DNA of 64,000 nt from Desulfobulbus sp. (GCF_030824455.1 NZ_JAVBXR010000118.1:1-64000), one strand, 5' to 3'. Shown: positions 16,834-27,283, numbered from the stretch's first letter. The notes: a model not told the origin generated them from the sequence alone. Made by a program: numbers and translations.

Positions 16834-18189
16834 ATGAAACGCCCAATTCTCTTGTTGCTCACCTTGCTGTGTCTCTTCTGCCGTTCCGCATCCGCCGAAG
16901 AGGGCAAGCAGGAGCTCGACCTCTACAAAGATCTCGAAACCTTCGCCAATGTCCTGACCCTAATCCAGGAATATTACGTAGACGAAGTCGATTCCGGCAA
17001 GGTGATCAACGGCGCGATCAACGGCATGCTGAGCTCGCTCGATCCCCATTCGGCCTACATGACGCCCGAGGATTTCAAGGATCTTGAAGAGGAAACCTCG
17101 GGCAGCTTCACCGGCATCGGCGTTGAAATCTCGGTCCGCGACGGCGTGCTCACCGCAGTCGCCCCGATAGAGGGGGCTCCGGCGGACAAACAGGGAATCA
17201 AATCCGGCGACCAGATTGTCCGCATCAACGGCGAGCTGACCAAAACCATGACCCTGATGGAGGCGGTCAAAAAACTGCGTGGAGCAAAGGGCACCGCAGT
17301 GACCATCACCGTGCATCGCCAAGAATGGAAGGAACCGAGGGATTTCAGTATAATTCGCGAGGCCATCCCCCTGCTTTCGGTGAAAACCATGGAACTGGAG
17401 CCCGGCTTTGCGGTTGTCCGGGTGTCCAATTTTCAGGCGTCCACCACCAAGGACCTGCAAGGGGCCTTAAAAAATCTCAGAAAGAAGCAGAGCCTGCGCG
17501 GCCTGATCCTGGACCTGCGCAACAATCCCGGCGGTCTGCTCGACCAGGCGGTCAAGGTCGCGGACATCTTCCTGGACAAGGGCGTCATCGTTTCCACCCG
17601 AGGCCGGCAAAAAGAAGAACAGATGGTGTTTGAGGCCCATCAGGACGGCGGCCAGAACGATTTCCCCATGGTTGTCGTGGTCAACGGCGGTTCCGCCAGC
17701 GGTTCGGAAATTGTCGCCGGCGCCCTCCAGGACCATAAACGGGCGATCATTCTCGGCGCCACCACCTTTGGCAAAGGCTCGGTGCAGACCATCCTGCCCC
17801 TGCCCGAAGGCGCCGGCCTCCGCCTGACCACCGCCAAATACTACACCCCCAGTGGCGCCTCAATCCAGGCCACCGGCATCAAGCCCGACATGATCGTGCC
17901 GCTCAATGCCACCATCGACGCCAAGGCCGATCCCGCCTCTCCCTCACAGACCATTCGCGAAAAAGACCTGCCCGGTCATCTGAAAAACGAGGCTGAACAG
18001 CCAACGCCTGTGGCCGCCAAGGGAAAAGAGAAGGAAGAGGAACGCGGGGATCAGGAGGCGAATTTCGAGAAGATCGAAGACATCCAGCAGATCGCCAAAC
18101 GACTGGAGCAGGACAACCAGCTGCGCACCGCCCTGATCATCCTCAAAAGCTTGCACCTCGCCGCCGATCAGCGCAAATCCAAGAAATAA
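16834..18189 (+). CDS. ctpA: C-terminal processing peptidase CtpA (S41 family)
   Basis: A 451-residue exported serine protease with a Ser/Lys dyad that trims C-termini of envelope proteins. In several bacteria it controls levels of peptidoglycan hydrolases. A signal peptide occupies about residues 1-21. A PDZ domain follows (about 90-175, with GSFTGIGVEIS), then the S41 core. By spacing, the dyad is S289 in GSASGSE and K314 in TTFGKGS. A Glu/Lys-rich tail ends the protein. I chose the ATG at 16834 (MKRPILLLLTLLCLF); the frame from 16717 precedes the signal peptide. The 192-base gap after envC leaves room for a separate promoter. Confidence 0.94.
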   Translation: MKRPILLLLTLLCLFCRSASAEEGKQELDLYKDLETFANVLTLIQEYYVDEVDSGKVINGAINGMLSSLDPHSAYMTPEDFKDLEEETSGSFTGIGVEISVRDGVLTAVAPIEGAPADKQGIKSGDQIVRINGELTKTMTLMEAVKKLRGAKGTAVTITVHRQEWKEPRDFSIIREAIPLLSVKTMELEPGFAVVRVSNFQASTTKDLQGALKNLRKKQSLRGLILDLRNNPGGLLDQAVKVADIFLDKGVIVSTRGRQKEEQMVFEAHQDGGQNDFPMVVVVNGGSASGSEIVAGALQDHKRAIILGATTFGKGSVQTILPLPEGAGLRLTTAKYYTPSGASIQATGIKPDMIVPLNATIDAKADPASPSQTIREKDLPGHLKNEAEQPTPVAAKGKEKEEERGDQEANFEKIEDIQQIAKRLEQDNQLRTALIILKSLHLAADQRKSKK

Positions 18190-18247
18190 CCGCCGCGCAA
18201 CATGTGCCGCCCTACAGACGACAGGCGGTTGCTCCAATCCAATCCCT

Positions 18248-19153
18248 TCAGGCCAATCCCAGCTCTTTGAGAAAATGGGGATTGCCGGTCCAGTTTTTCC
18301 TGACCTTGATCCAGAGATGCAGCCGCGCCCGGCAACCGAGCAGATGCTCGATGTCGGCGACGGCGCTCTTGCGGATGGCCGCCAGCATGCTCCCTTTCTG
18401 CCCCACCAGGATACCCTTCTGCGAATTCCGCTCCACCAGGATAGTCGCCTGAATGACCACCGGGTCGCCCTCTTCAAAGGCGTCGATCATCACTGCGGTT
18501 GAATAGGGAACCTCGTCGCGGGTGAGCAAAAAGATCTTTTCGCGGATAATCTCGGCGGCAATAAAACGCTCGGTGGCGTCGGTGGGCACGTCGTCCGGAT
18601 AATACTGTGGACCTTCGGGAAGATGGTTGACCAGCTCGCCGGTCAGCACGTCCACCCCCGCGCCGTTGAGGGCGGAGATGGGAACAATGGCGGCAAACGA
18701 ATGCAGGGACTGACACCAGTCCATCACCGGCAGCAACTGTTCGGGCGGCAACAGATCCATCTTGTTCAGGGCCAGCACCACCGGACAGCGGACCTGGGCC
18801 AGGTAGCCGCTGTATTCTGCAGCCCGTTTTTCCAGCTTTTTTAAAGATTTCGGCATGTCGGCGCTGTCGACCAGAAAAAGGACCACATCGGCCTCGGCCA
18901 AACTTTCCATGGCCACCCGCACCATTTGTCGGTTCATCTCCTCCTGGGCGTCGTGCAAGCCCGGGGTGTCCAGCAGGATCATCTGGTAGGACTCGCCGGT
19001 GACAATGCCCATGATCCGGTTGCGCGTGGTCTGCGGCTTGGGGGTGACAATGGCAATTTTCTGTTGGAGCAGGTGATTGAGGAGGGTCGATTTGCCGGCG
19101 TTGGGCGGGCCAATGATGGCCGCGACGCCGGAACGATGGGGAGCGCTATTCAA
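18248..19153 (-). CDS. era: GTPase Era
   Basis: Essential GTPase that binds the 3' end of 16S rRNA and helps 30S maturation. The 301-residue protein has G1 GPPNAGKST, G2 around TTRNRI, G3 DTPGLHD, G4 NKMD and a C-terminal KH domain with ERNSQKGILVGQKGSML. The start is a TTG at 19153 with AAAGGA about nine bases upstream. A TTG at 19177 would add eight residues but has a weaker ribosome-binding site. The gene converges on ctpA (58-base gap) and diverges from the RNB nuclease gene. Confidence 0.94.
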   Translation of the reverse strand: MNSAPHRSGVAAIIGPPNAGKSTLLNHLLQQKIAIVTPKPQTTRNRIMGIVTGESYQMILLDTPGLHDAQEEMNRQMVRVAMESLAEADVVLFLVDSADMPKSLKKLEKRAAEYSGYLAQVRCPVVLALNKMDLLPPEQLLPVMDWCQSLHSFAAIVPISALNGAGVDVLTGELVNHLPEGPQYYPDDVPTDATERFIAAEIIREKIFLLTRDEVPYSTAVMIDAFEEGDPVVIQATILVERNSQKGILVGQKGSMLAAIRKSAVADIEHLLGCRARLHLWIKVRKNWTGNPHFLKELGLA

Positions 19154-19275
19154 TGGTAGGATCCTTTCTGGCGGCAATAGGGGATAATTCCTGAAGAAAA
19201 TAATGACAAAGAGGTCGAATCTTGCTATCCACTGTAGCTTACCATGACCCCTGAACTTCGCAACGTGTTAAACAG

Positions 19276-21279
19276 ATGATCTCCCCCGGCAGCCTTATTG
19301 AATTTATCGACGGCGGCAGGTTCTACTGCGGTTTCGTCACCGGCCTTGCCGACAAAAAGATTCTCCTGCACAGCCAGAACGGCCGGGAAATCCATCTGCC
19401 GGAATCGCGGGTCCTGATCGTTTCGCGCCAGACCTATCCGCAACCGCCCAGCCGCGAGGCCCTGACCGCGCAGCTGCAACAGCGCAGCGCTGAGCGGACC
19501 GCGCTGGCGGAACGCGTCAATCTCGACGAACTGTGGCAGATTGTCTGCGAGGAAGCCGACAACGAATTCCAGCCCGATTTCCTGACGGAACTCCACTTCG
19601 GCGGCGCGGTCAACGACGACCAGCGAGCCGCCTTTCTGCGGGCGATCTTTGCCGATCCGCTCTTCTTCAAATTTAAAAACGGCCTGATTGCAACCCACAG
19701 CCCCGAGCAGGTGGAACAGTTACGCCTGCAGCGGCAACGGGAAGCGGAAAAGGCGCAGCTGCTCGATCAGGCGGCGGCCGGGCTGCACAGCATCATGCGC
19801 AATCTCCCGGTTTCCTCCGAGCAATGGCCGGATCGGGAGTGTTGCCTGCACTGGCTGAGCCAGTCGGTGCTCTTCGGCAGCGAATGCGCCGAGGACGAGT
19901 TCATCCGCCAGGTACTGAAAAAAGCGGGCCTCACCTCGCCCAACGCCGGATTTGAGCTGCTGGTGAAGGCCGGTTTCTGGGACGCGGACGAAAACCTGGC
20001 CCTGCTCCGCTCCGACCAGCCGGTCGAATTCTCCGAACCCTGCCAACAGCTTGCCGAAACGCTCCAGGAAGCGGAGCTTGCCGAGTTGCTCGCCGATCCC
20101 AAGCGCCGGGACCTGCGGGACCTCAACACCCTGACCATCGATGGGGCCTTCACCCGCGACTTCGACGACGCGGTCCACATCGCCCGCAAAGAAAACGGCC
20201 AAGTCGAGGTCGGCATTCACATCACCGACGTCAGTCACTATGTGCCGCTCAAGAGTCCGCTCTTTGCCGAGGCCAGGGAACGCGCAACCTCGATCTATTT
20301 CCCCGAGGGCCACATCCCAATGTTGCCCAAGAACCTGTCGCTGGACCTGTGCAGCCTGATCAAGGGCAAGATCCGGCCAACCATTAGTTTTCTGGTGACC
20401 TTGACCGCACAGGGCACGATTGTCCACAGCTCCATTGTGCCGGCGATCATCGAGGTCAAACGGCAGCTGAGCTACCGCGAGGCCGACGGCCTGATCGAAC
20501 GCGATCCCGATCTGGCGGCGCTGAACGTGGTGCGCCAGCAGTTGCGCCAACAGCGGGTCGATCAGGGCGCGCTCCTGCTTTCCTTGCCCGACGTCAACAT
20601 CGACATCCGCGACCGGCAGCACATCCAGGTCTATCTCTCGCCGGTGGACACGCCGTCCCGCAACCTGATCTCCGAGCTGATGATCCTGGCCAACGGCCTT
20701 GCCGCCTCGTACTTGGCGGAGCGGGAGGCCCCGGGCCTGTTCCGTTCGCAGCCGCCGCCGCGCAAACGGATCATTTCCGGAGCGCACAACAGCCTGACCG
20801 ACATCGCCCACCAGCGCCGCTTTCTCTCCCGCGGCGAACTGACCGCGCACCCCAAGCCGCACAGCGGGCTCGGCCTCAACAGCTACACCACCATCACCTC
20901 GCCGATCCGCCGGTTTCTCGACTTGGCGATGCAGCATCAGCTCAGCCATATGATCCACGGCCGGGGCATTCTCTTTTCGGGCGAGGAATGCAAAACCTTT
21001 GCCGGCATTATCCAGCAAAAACTCGGCCGAGCCAACGCCATCCGCCAACAGCGTCACCGCTACTGGATTCTTCGCTATCTCGAAGCCAAAGAAGGACAAC
21101 GGGTCAACGCCCTGGTGGTCGGCGTCGGGCCGAAGCGGGTCAACATGCTGCTCTGCGACTGCCTCTTTGACGTCGACCTGCCGCCCAATCCCGCCTTTCC
21201 GGTCGATCCCGGCGACACCGTGCGCATCCGGCTGGGTCGAGTGCGGCCGCTTGACAACATCCTCCGCGTCGAATGGTGA
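19276..21279 (+). CDS. RNase II/RNase R-family exoribonuclease (RNB domain)
   Basis: A 667-residue 3'-5' exoribonuclease. The RNB catalytic domain spans roughly residues 275-590. Its metal-binding acid cluster [14 protein letters not shown] is complete, and the conserved [16 protein letters not shown] follows. The N-terminal region (about 1-250) starts with a short beta-rich segment and is less conserved. The C-terminus (about 600-667) resembles a short S1-like fold. The protein is shorter than RNase R, and the separate N-terminal module fits the less-studied ribonuclease catalytic domain proteins of Desulfobacterota and cyanobacteria. I therefore do not assign rnb or rnr. Confidence 0.9.
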   Translation: MISPGSLIEFIDGGRFYCGFVTGLADKKILLHSQNGREIHLPESRVLIVSRQTYPQPPSREALTAQLQQRSAERTALAERVNLDELWQIVCEEADNEFQPDFLTELHFGGAVNDDQRAAFLRAIFADPLFFKFKNGLIATHSPEQVEQLRLQRQREAEKAQLLDQAAAGLHSIMRNLPVSSEQWPDRECCLHWLSQSVLFGSECAEDEFIRQVLKKAGLTSPNAGFELLVKAGFWDADENLALLRSDQPVEFSEPCQQLAETLQEAELAELLADPKRRDLRDLNTLTIDGAFTRDFDDAVHIARKENGQVEVGIHITDVSHYVPLKSPLFAEARERATSIYFPEGHIPMLPKNLSLDLCSLIKGKIRPTISFLVTLTAQGTIVHSSIVPAIIEVKRQLSYREADGLIERDPDLAALNVVRQQLRQQRVDQGALLLSLPDVNIDIRDRQHIQVYLSPVDTPSRNLISELMILANGLAASYLAEREAPGLFRSQPPPRKRIISGAHNSLTDIAHQRRFLSRGELTAHPKPHSGLGLNSYTTITSPIRRFLDLAMQHQLSHMIHGRGILFSGEECKTFAGIIQQKLGRANAIRQQRHRYWILRYLEAKEGQRVNALVVGVGPKRVNMLLCDCLFDVDLPPNPAFPVDPGDTVRIRLGRVRPLDNILRVEW

Positions 21280-21285
21280 CCGCCC

Positions 21286-21582
21286 TCACTCCTCCGGGGG
21301 CTCTTCCACCGCAAAGACCAGCGCCGCACCCGTGGACAGGGCTTCGGCCACCTTGCGACGGGCCGAGGTCAGCATCCGCTGGACCGTGCCGCGTGAAACC
21401 CCCATCCGCTCGCCGGCTTGGACCTGAAACAAGCCCTCGAAATCGCACAGCCGCAGCACCTCGAGTTCGTCCTCCTGGATCGCGATGTGACGCAACTCCT
21501 GCAGCGGCGTGCCCGAAGGCTTGTACGCCCGGCCGCAGAATTGCCCGCAACAGAGGCGTTTCTTTTTAGGACGCGGCGACAT
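21286..21582 (-). CDS. DUF134 (UPF0251) putative DNA-binding regulator
   Basis: A 98-residue protein of the DUF134/UPF0251 family. It begins with a basic, cysteine-bearing stretch (PKKKRLCCGQFCGRAYKPSG) and contains a sigma-70 region 4-like helix-turn-helix. In that motif, LRLCDFEGLFQVQAGERMG is followed by VSRGTVQRMLTSARRKVAEAL. The cysteines may bind metal or an Fe-S cluster, and the target genes are unknown. The ATG at 21582 has AGGAG six bases upstream; the longer frame to 21756 adds a non-family extension. It ends 6 bases from the convergent RNase gene. Confidence 0.85.
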   Translation of the reverse strand: MSPRPKKKRLCCGQFCGRAYKPSGTPLQELRHIAIQEDELEVLRLCDFEGLFQVQAGERMGVSRGTVQRMLTSARRKVAEALSTGAALVFAVEEPPEE

Positions 21583-21932
21583 GGCGCGCTCCTGTTCGCG
21601 GCTCCCCCCGAACGGTTGCTTCATCAAGCGATCCGCCGCCCGCAACGGCCAGTCGCCAACGCCTTGCCGATCTCTTGGCCTCCCTGCTTCTGTTGCCTCT
21701 GCCCACGCGGTTTCTCCTTCAGTTCCAGGGTCATGATGTTCGTTCAAGGCGTGCAAAATAAACCAGTTTCACCAAGAGTGCAACGGCCCGTGCGCCCGCC
21801 AGCCAACCGCTTCCCCTGATCGGCCGCTCGCAAGTCATGGACAAAAGAGCATTGATCAGGTATATGCTCAGGGTATATTTTTCCAGCGTTCCAACTTACA
21901 GAGTGCGCCTTTGCCGCCTCTTTTGACATACA
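21583..21932. other. 350-base divergent intergenic region
   Basis: This gap separates the divergent DUF134 and DUF4390 genes. It holds a likely promoter for the DUF4390-NtrY-NtrX run near its right end. The remainder keeps coding-like base composition, but I see no convincing gene in it. Confidence 0.5.
21852..21879 (+). promoter_or_regulatory. Sigma-70-type promoter before DUF4390-ntrYX-like operon
   Basis: TTGATC, a 16-base spacer, and TATATT, 53 bases before the DUF4390 start and in a locally AT-rich stretch. Confidence 0.5.
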
Positions 21933-22508
21933 ATGAAACGATTACACCTTCAACTCGCTTTTCTTTGCGGCTTTTTGCTGCTGATTCAGCCCTGCGCGCC
22001 GTTTGCCGCCAACGCCGCGACGCCTGAAATCAAAGACATCATCGTCACCACCTCGGATGTCGACCTCCTGCTCTTTGCCACGGTTAACAACGGTTTCACC
22101 CAGGAAATGCTCGACGGCGTAAAAACCGGCGTCCCGGTGGTGTTCACCTATCAGCTGGAACTGGTCAAGACCGGAGGCAATTGGCTGGACAGCTCCCTGA
22201 TCGAATCCGCCGTGACCCATACCCTGACCTTTGATCCCAACCAGCAGGAATACCGAATCGCCTTTTCCGACCAGGACAACAAAGTGATAACCACCAAGGA
22301 CGTCGAGCAGGCCAAACAGTTGATGGCCGAACTCAACGGCGTCAGAGTGATCCCCCTGGCCCAGCTGATCCCCGACGCCCCCTATGCCATCCACTTCAAG
22401 GTAACCCTGAAAAAAGGCGCGCTGCCGCTCGGCATGCATCGCATCCTGCCCTTCTCGTCGCTGTGGGACTTTGAAACCGACTGGCGGACCATCGAGTTCA
22501 GGTACTGA
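21933..22508 (+). CDS. DUF4390 secreted protein
   Basis: A 191-residue protein with a clear N-terminal signal peptide (about 1-28, ending near FAANA). The following beta-rich domain is typical of DUF4390, with segments such as GVPVVFTYQLELVK and DFETDWRTIEFRY. The function is unknown. In many Desulfobacterota and Geobacterales this family sits directly before an NtrY-like kinase, as here (20-base gap). A role as periplasmic or envelope accessory to the sensor is inferred from that context only. Confidence 0.85.
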   Translation: MKRLHLQLAFLCGFLLLIQPCAPFAANAATPEIKDIIVTTSDVDLLLFATVNNGFTQEMLDGVKTGVPVVFTYQLELVKTGGNWLDSSLIESAVTHTLTFDPNQQEYRIAFSDQDNKVITTKDVEQAKQLMAELNGVRVIPLAQLIPDAPYAIHFKVTLKKGALPLGMHRILPFSSLWDFETDWRTIEFRY

Positions 22509-22528
22509 CCGCGCCTCCCGAACACTGA

Positions 22529-24751
22529 ATGCTCACTGCGGAACAGAGAAAAAAGAAACAGCGGCTGGTCCGCATCGTTATTGTTTGCTGTCTGCTCCTC
22601 ATCCCGGTGCTGGGCTATGTCCAGCGCGGCCTGCTCAGCGGCGATTTCAATCTGCCGATCCCCAGCACCATCCTCATCTTTGCCCTGATCAACGTCAACG
22701 GGCTACTGTTGCTGCTCATGCTCTACCTGGTGCTGCGCAACCTGGTGGAGTTGATCTTTGAGCGCAAGCAGAAACTCCTTGGCTCCAAGCTGCGGACCCG
22801 GCTGGTCATTTGCTTTGTTTCGCTCTCCCTGGTGCCCACCGCGATTCTGTTCGTCGTGGCTCTACGCTTTGTCTCCACCTCCATGGACTACTGGTTCAAC
22901 GCCCGGGTGGAGGAGTCCCTGCAGTCGTCGCTGAAACTGGCCCAATCGATCCTCCACGACGCCAGCGAACAGGCCGAGTACGCCGGCCGGCAACTGGCCT
23001 CGATCCTGGAAAGCGGCGCCCTGGACCTCCGCGACGCAGCAAACGTGGAACGTTTTTTTACCCAAACCCTGAAAATCGACCTCCCCGGCGCGCCGGACAG
23101 CATCCTGCTGCTCAACGGCGAACGCGCCCCCATCGCCGCCGCCCGCGGCCCGCGCCTGGAGACCATTGCCCCGCCCGCCATGCCCTCCGAGGCCCTGCGC
23201 CTCACCGCCGACACCGACCGCACCGAGGTGGTCACCCGCCGCACCACCATCGGCGAACTGATCCAGGCGATCACGCCGGTGCAGGTCAACCTGGAAACCC
23301 GGCAAACCTGGTTTCTGATCACCACCCTGCTGATCCCTTCCAGCCGACTCGAAACCATGCAGTCCATTTCCGACGGCATCACCGGCTATCAACAGATGAT
23401 CATGCTCAAGGCGCCGATCAAGTTCAGCTTGATCATCATGCTGCTGATCATCACCCTGTTGATCATCTTCGGCGCGATCTGGTTTGGCTTTTACATCGCC
23501 CGCAGTCTCACCGGGCCGATCAACAAACTGGCCGAGGCCACCAAGCGGGTGGCGGACGGCGACATGGATTTCATCGTCGAAAAGGAGGCGGATGACGAGA
23601 TGGGGATGCTGATCGATTCGTTCAACTCCATGACCTCAGAAATCCTCGCCTCCAACCAGCAACTGGCGCGCACCCATCGGGCCCTGCAAGACAGCACTGA
23701 GGTTTCCGAGCAACGCCGTCGCTACCTGGAAACCATCCTGGAAAACGTGGCCGCCGGGGTGATTGCCCTGGACGAGAACAACCGCATCACCACCATCAAC
23801 CGCTTTGCCGAGGAACTGCTCGCCATCCGCCCGGCGGCCTTTCTGGGCAAGGACTTCCATGCCGCCCTGCCCAAGCAGCACGCGCTGATTGTCGAAAGTT
23901 TTCTCAACGAATTGCTCCGCACCGGCAAGGCCACCATCGAGCGCCACCTGCGAGTGACCATCCGCCGCGGGGAAACCCTGTCGCTTCAGGTCAACGTGAC
24001 CCGGATGATCGACGACTGGCAGCAGCCCATCGGCTTTGTCATCGTGTTCGACAACCTGACCCACCTGGAAAAGGCGCAGCGACTCGCCGCCTGGCAGGAG
24101 GTCGCCCGCCGCATCGCCCATGAGATCAAAAACCCGCTCACCCCAATCCAGCTTTCGGCCCAGCGGCTGCGCAAACGCTACCTCCACCTGATTACTGAAG
24201 ACCGCGACATCTTTGATCAGTGCACCGCCACCATCGTCAATCAGGTCGATGAAATTAAAAAACTGGTCAGTGAATTTTCCGATTTCGCGCGCATGCCCAA
24301 GCTTCATAAAGAGCGGAAAAACCTGAGTAAACTGGTGCAGGAGATGGTGGTGTTGTACCAGGAGGCGCATAAACAGCTGACCATCACCTGCCGGATCGCC
24401 CCGGACCTGCCCGAGTTCCTCTTTGACGCGGTGCAGATCAAACGGGTGCTGATCAATCTGCTCGACAATGCGGTCTCGGTGCTTGGCGACGGCGGCGCGG
24501 TTGCCGTCAGCCTGGGCCTGAGCGAAAAAGCCGATCAGGTTCGCCTGGAAGTCGCCGACAATGGGCCCGGCATCCCCGACGAGGTCAAGCTGCGCATCTT
24601 CGAACCCTATTTTTCCACCCGCAAGTCGGGCACCGGCCTGGGCCTGGCCATCGCCCACACCATTGTCAGCGAGCACGGAGGCTTTATCCGCGCCTACGAC
24701 AACGAGCCCGTTGGAGCCGTGTTTGCGGTTGAGCTGCCGCTGGATACCTGA
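22529..24751 (+). CDS. NtrY-like sensor histidine kinase
   Basis: A 740-residue membrane kinase. Transmembrane segments lie near residues 13-30, 45-70, 90-112 and 292-322. A periplasmic sensor region of about 175 residues precedes the last helix. Then come HAMP (about 322-375), PAS (about 395-510), HisKA with phospho-acceptor H531 (AHEIKNPLTPIQLSAQRL), and HATPase_c (NLLDNAV, DNGPGIP, GTGLGLAI). The IQLSAQRLRKRY sequence after the histidine is characteristic of the NtrY branch. The response-regulator gene follows after 78 bases and is its probable partner. The signal is unknown; NtrYX systems are linked to nitrogen or envelope/redox sensing. Confidence 0.92.
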   Translation: MLTAEQRKKKQRLVRIVIVCCLLLIPVLGYVQRGLLSGDFNLPIPSTILIFALINVNGLLLLLMLYLVLRNLVELIFERKQKLLGSKLRTRLVICFVSLSLVPTAILFVVALRFVSTSMDYWFNARVEESLQSSLKLAQSILHDASEQAEYAGRQLASILESGALDLRDAANVERFFTQTLKIDLPGAPDSILLLNGERAPIAAARGPRLETIAPPAMPSEALRLTADTDRTEVVTRRTTIGELIQAITPVQVNLETRQTWFLITTLLIPSSRLETMQSISDGITGYQQMIMLKAPIKFSLIIMLLIITLLIIFGAIWFGFYIARSLTGPINKLAEATKRVADGDMDFIVEKEADDEMGMLIDSFNSMTSEILASNQQLARTHRALQDSTEVSEQRRRYLETILENVAAGVIALDENNRITTINRFAEELLAIRPAAFLGKDFHAALPKQHALIVESFLNELLRTGKATIERHLRVTIRRGETLSLQVNVTRMIDDWQQPIGFVIVFDNLTHLEKAQRLAAWQEVARRIAHEIKNPLTPIQLSAQRLRKRYLHLITEDRDIFDQCTATIVNQVDEIKKLVSEFSDFARMPKLHKERKNLSKLVQEMVVLYQEAHKQLTITCRIAPDLPEFLFDAVQIKRVLINLLDNAVSVLGDGGAVAVSLGLSEKADQVRLEVADNGPGIPDEVKLRIFEPYFSTRKSGTGLGLAIAHTIVSEHGGFIRAYDNEPVGAVFAVELPLDT

Positions 24752-24829
24752 TATGATGCTCAGGCTGCACGGCAGATTCCCCCCGCGACGCCTTTTTTGC
24801 AAAAGCCCTCCTCAAACCGGAAATTCCCG

Positions 24830-26194
24830 ATGTCCGACACCATTCTCATCATTGACGACGAAGCCGCCATCCGTGAAAGCCTTGCCGGCATCCTCCTCGA
24901 CGAGGGTTTCACGCCGCTGACTGCCGCTTCCGCCGAGGACGGCCTGCAGTTGCTGGATGAAAAGGACATTCGCCTGATCCTGCTTGACATCTGGATGCCG
25001 GGCATGGACGGACTGGAGGCCCTTAAATTAATCAAACAGCGTTTCACCCTGCCGGTGATCATGATTTCCGGGCACGGCACCATCGAGACCGCAGTGCAGG
25101 CCACCCGCAGCGGCGCCTACGATTTCATCGAAAAACCGCTCTCCTACGACCGAACCATCCTCTCGATTCGCAAAGGACTGCAGTTGGCGCAACTGGAGCG
25201 GGACAACCAGCTGTTGCGGGAAAACGGCCCAGCCGCGGTCAACATCACCGGCGCCAGTCCCCTGATTGCCCGACTGCGGCAGCAGATCGAACGGGTGGCG
25301 CCCACCGACGCCTGGGTGCTAATTCGGGGCGGCCACGGCACCGGCAAGGAACTGGTGGCCCAGACCATTCATCGCCACTCGCTGCGGGCCAAGCACCCGA
25401 TGGTGGCGGTCAATTGCGCCGCCATTCCCGACGAGTTGATCGAATCCGAGTTGTTTGGCCACGTCAAAGGGGCCTTCACCGGGGCCACGGACAACAAAAA
25501 GGGCAAGTTTGATCAGGCCAACGGCTCGACCCTCTTTCTCGACGAAATCGGCGACATGAGCCTCAAGAGCCAGGCCAAGGTGCTGCGCATTCTTCAGGAG
25601 CAGACTTTTGAGCGGGTCGGCGGCTCCAAGACCATTGAGGTCGACGTCCGGGTGCTGGCGGCCACCAACAAGAATCTCGAAGAGGAAATCGAACAAGGCA
25701 CGTTCCGCGCCGATCTGTTCTATCGCCTCAACGTGGTGCCCATTGAGGTGCCCGATCTGGCCGACCGACACGAAGACATCCCGCTCCTGGTGGCCGACTT
25801 TGTCAATCAATTCAGCCGCAAGGGGATTGGCTGGAAGCAGTTTTCCATCGAGGCCCTAGAATTGCTCCAGCGCCACCACTGGCCGGGCAATGTGCGCGAA
25901 CTGCGCAATCTGGTCGAACGGTTGGTGATCATGACCCCCGGCGACGAGGTGCACGCCGAGGACGTGGCCCTGTTCCTGGGCAATGCGCCCTTGCAGCCGC
26001 CGTTGTCCCAACCGGTTGATCCGGTGTACCGTCACCTCTCTTTCAAGGATGCCCGGCGGCGGTTTGAAACCGATTATCTTCTCGCCAAGCTTGAAGAAAA
26101 TGAGGGCAACATTTCAAAAACCGCCGAACAGATCGGCATGGAGCGCAGTCACCTGCATAAAAAGGTGAAGGCCCTGGGCATCGCGGCCAAATAA
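24830..26194 (+). CDS. NtrX-like sigma-54-dependent response regulator
   Basis: A 454-residue NtrC-family activator. The receiver domain carries D9, D10 and phospho-acceptor D53 (LLDIWMPG). The AAA+ domain has a Walker A-like GGHGTGKE, the sigma-54 contact loop GAFTGA, and Walker B TLFLDEIGDM. A C-terminal Fis-type helix-turn-helix follows (NISKTAEQIGMERSHLHKK). The ATG at 24830 gives the usual receiver opening. It should be phosphorylated by the upstream kinase and act at -24/-12 promoters; I did not find a convincing one in this window. hemB follows after 108 bases. Confidence 0.93.
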   Translation: MSDTILIIDDEAAIRESLAGILLDEGFTPLTAASAEDGLQLLDEKDIRLILLDIWMPGMDGLEALKLIKQRFTLPVIMISGHGTIETAVQATRSGAYDFIEKPLSYDRTILSIRKGLQLAQLERDNQLLRENGPAAVNITGASPLIARLRQQIERVAPTDAWVLIRGGHGTGKELVAQTIHRHSLRAKHPMVAVNCAAIPDELIESELFGHVKGAFTGATDNKKGKFDQANGSTLFLDEIGDMSLKSQAKVLRILQEQTFERVGGSKTIEVDVRVLAATNKNLEEEIEQGTFRADLFYRLNVVPIEVPDLADRHEDIPLLVADFVNQFSRKGIGWKQFSIEALELLQRHHWPGNVRELRNLVERLVIMTPGDEVHAEDVALFLGNAPLQPPLSQPVDPVYRHLSFKDARRRFETDYLLAKLEENEGNISKTAEQIGMERSHLHKKVKALGIAAK

Positions 26195-26302
26195 GTCGCC
26201 GCTGAACCCGTCCACCCGACCCCAGCGGTCGTGGGCCTCGCTTATCCCACAATATTTACACCCTTTCTCCACATACTCTTTCTCTCAACCCAGAGGTGTC
26301 CC

Positions 26303-27283
26303 ATGGTTTTCCCCGAATACCGCCCGCGCAGAATGCGCCAGACCGAAACCTTCCGCGCCATGATCCGTGAAACCCGGCTGGTCCCGGAGCAGATGATCTA
26401 TCCCCTGTTTGTGCTGCCCGGCAAGGGCGTGCGCCAGGAGGTAAGCTCCATGCCCGGGGTGTTCCGCCTGTCGGTGGACCAACTGGCCAAGGAGGCCAGG
26501 GAATGTCTCGCCCTGGGCGTCCGCTCGGTGATCCTGTTCGGCCTGCCGGAGAAAAAAGACGGCCTCGGTTCCGGCGCCTACGCCAAGAACGGCATCATCC
26601 AGCAGGCGATCCGCGAGCTCAAAAACAAGGTCCCGGAAATGACCGTGGTCACCGACGTCTGTCTGTGCGAATACACCGATCACGGCCACTGCGGCTGTCT
26701 GGCCGGCCACGAGGTCGACAACGACGCCACTCTCGAACTGCTGGCCAAGACCGCGCTGTCCCACGCCGAGGCCGGGGCCGACATGGTGGCGCCGTCCGAC
26801 ATGATGGACGGTCGGGTGAGCGAAATCCGCACCACGCTTGATGAAAGCTCCTACCACATGATCCCGATCATGTCCTACGCGGTCAAGTACGCCTCGGCGT
26901 TTTACGGCCCGTTCCGCGATGCCGCCGAGTGCGCGCCCCAGTTTGGCGACCGCCGCAGCTACCAGATGGACCCGGCCAACAGCAAAGAGGCCCTGCGCGA
27001 GGCAACTCTGGACGTGGAGGAAGGCGCGGACATCCTCATGGTCAAGCCGGCCCTGGCCTACCTGGACGTCATCAGCCGTTTGCACGACGAATTCGACCTG
27101 CCGATCGCCGCCTATCAGGTCAGCGGCGAATACGCCATGATCAAGGCGGCGGCTGAAAAGGGCTGGATCGACGGCGAGCGGGTGATGGCCGAGAGCCTGA
27201 TTGCCATCCGCCGCGCCGGCGCCGACATGATTCTCACCTATTTTGCCAAGGATATGGCCAAGCTGTTGATTGGGGGCAAGTAA
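26303..27283 (+). CDS. hemB: Delta-aminolevulinic acid dehydratase HemB
   Basis: Condenses two 5-aminolevulinate molecules to porphobilinogen in haem, sirohaem and corrinoid synthesis. The 326-residue protein has both active-site lysine segments ([15 protein letters not shown] and [11 protein letters not shown]). It also has a cysteine-rich zinc-type site [17 protein letters not shown] chose the ATG at 26303, after an AGGTG element; the longer frame from 26231 adds non-family residues. It may be co-transcribed with the NtrX-like gene, though the gap allows its own promoter. Confidence 0.97.
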   Translation: MVFPEYRPRRMRQTETFRAMIRETRLVPEQMIYPLFVLPGKGVRQEVSSMPGVFRLSVDQLAKEARECLALGVRSVILFGLPEKKDGLGSGAYAKNGIIQQAIRELKNKVPEMTVVTDVCLCEYTDHGHCGCLAGHEVDNDATLELLAKTALSHAEAGADMVAPSDMMDGRVSEIRTTLDESSYHMIPIMSYAVKYASAFYGPFRDAAECAPQFGDRRSYQMDPANSKEALREATLDVEEGADILMVKPALAYLDVISRLHDEFDLPIAAYQVSGEYAMIKAAAEKGWIDGERVMAESLIAIRRAGADMILTYFAKDMAKLLIGGK

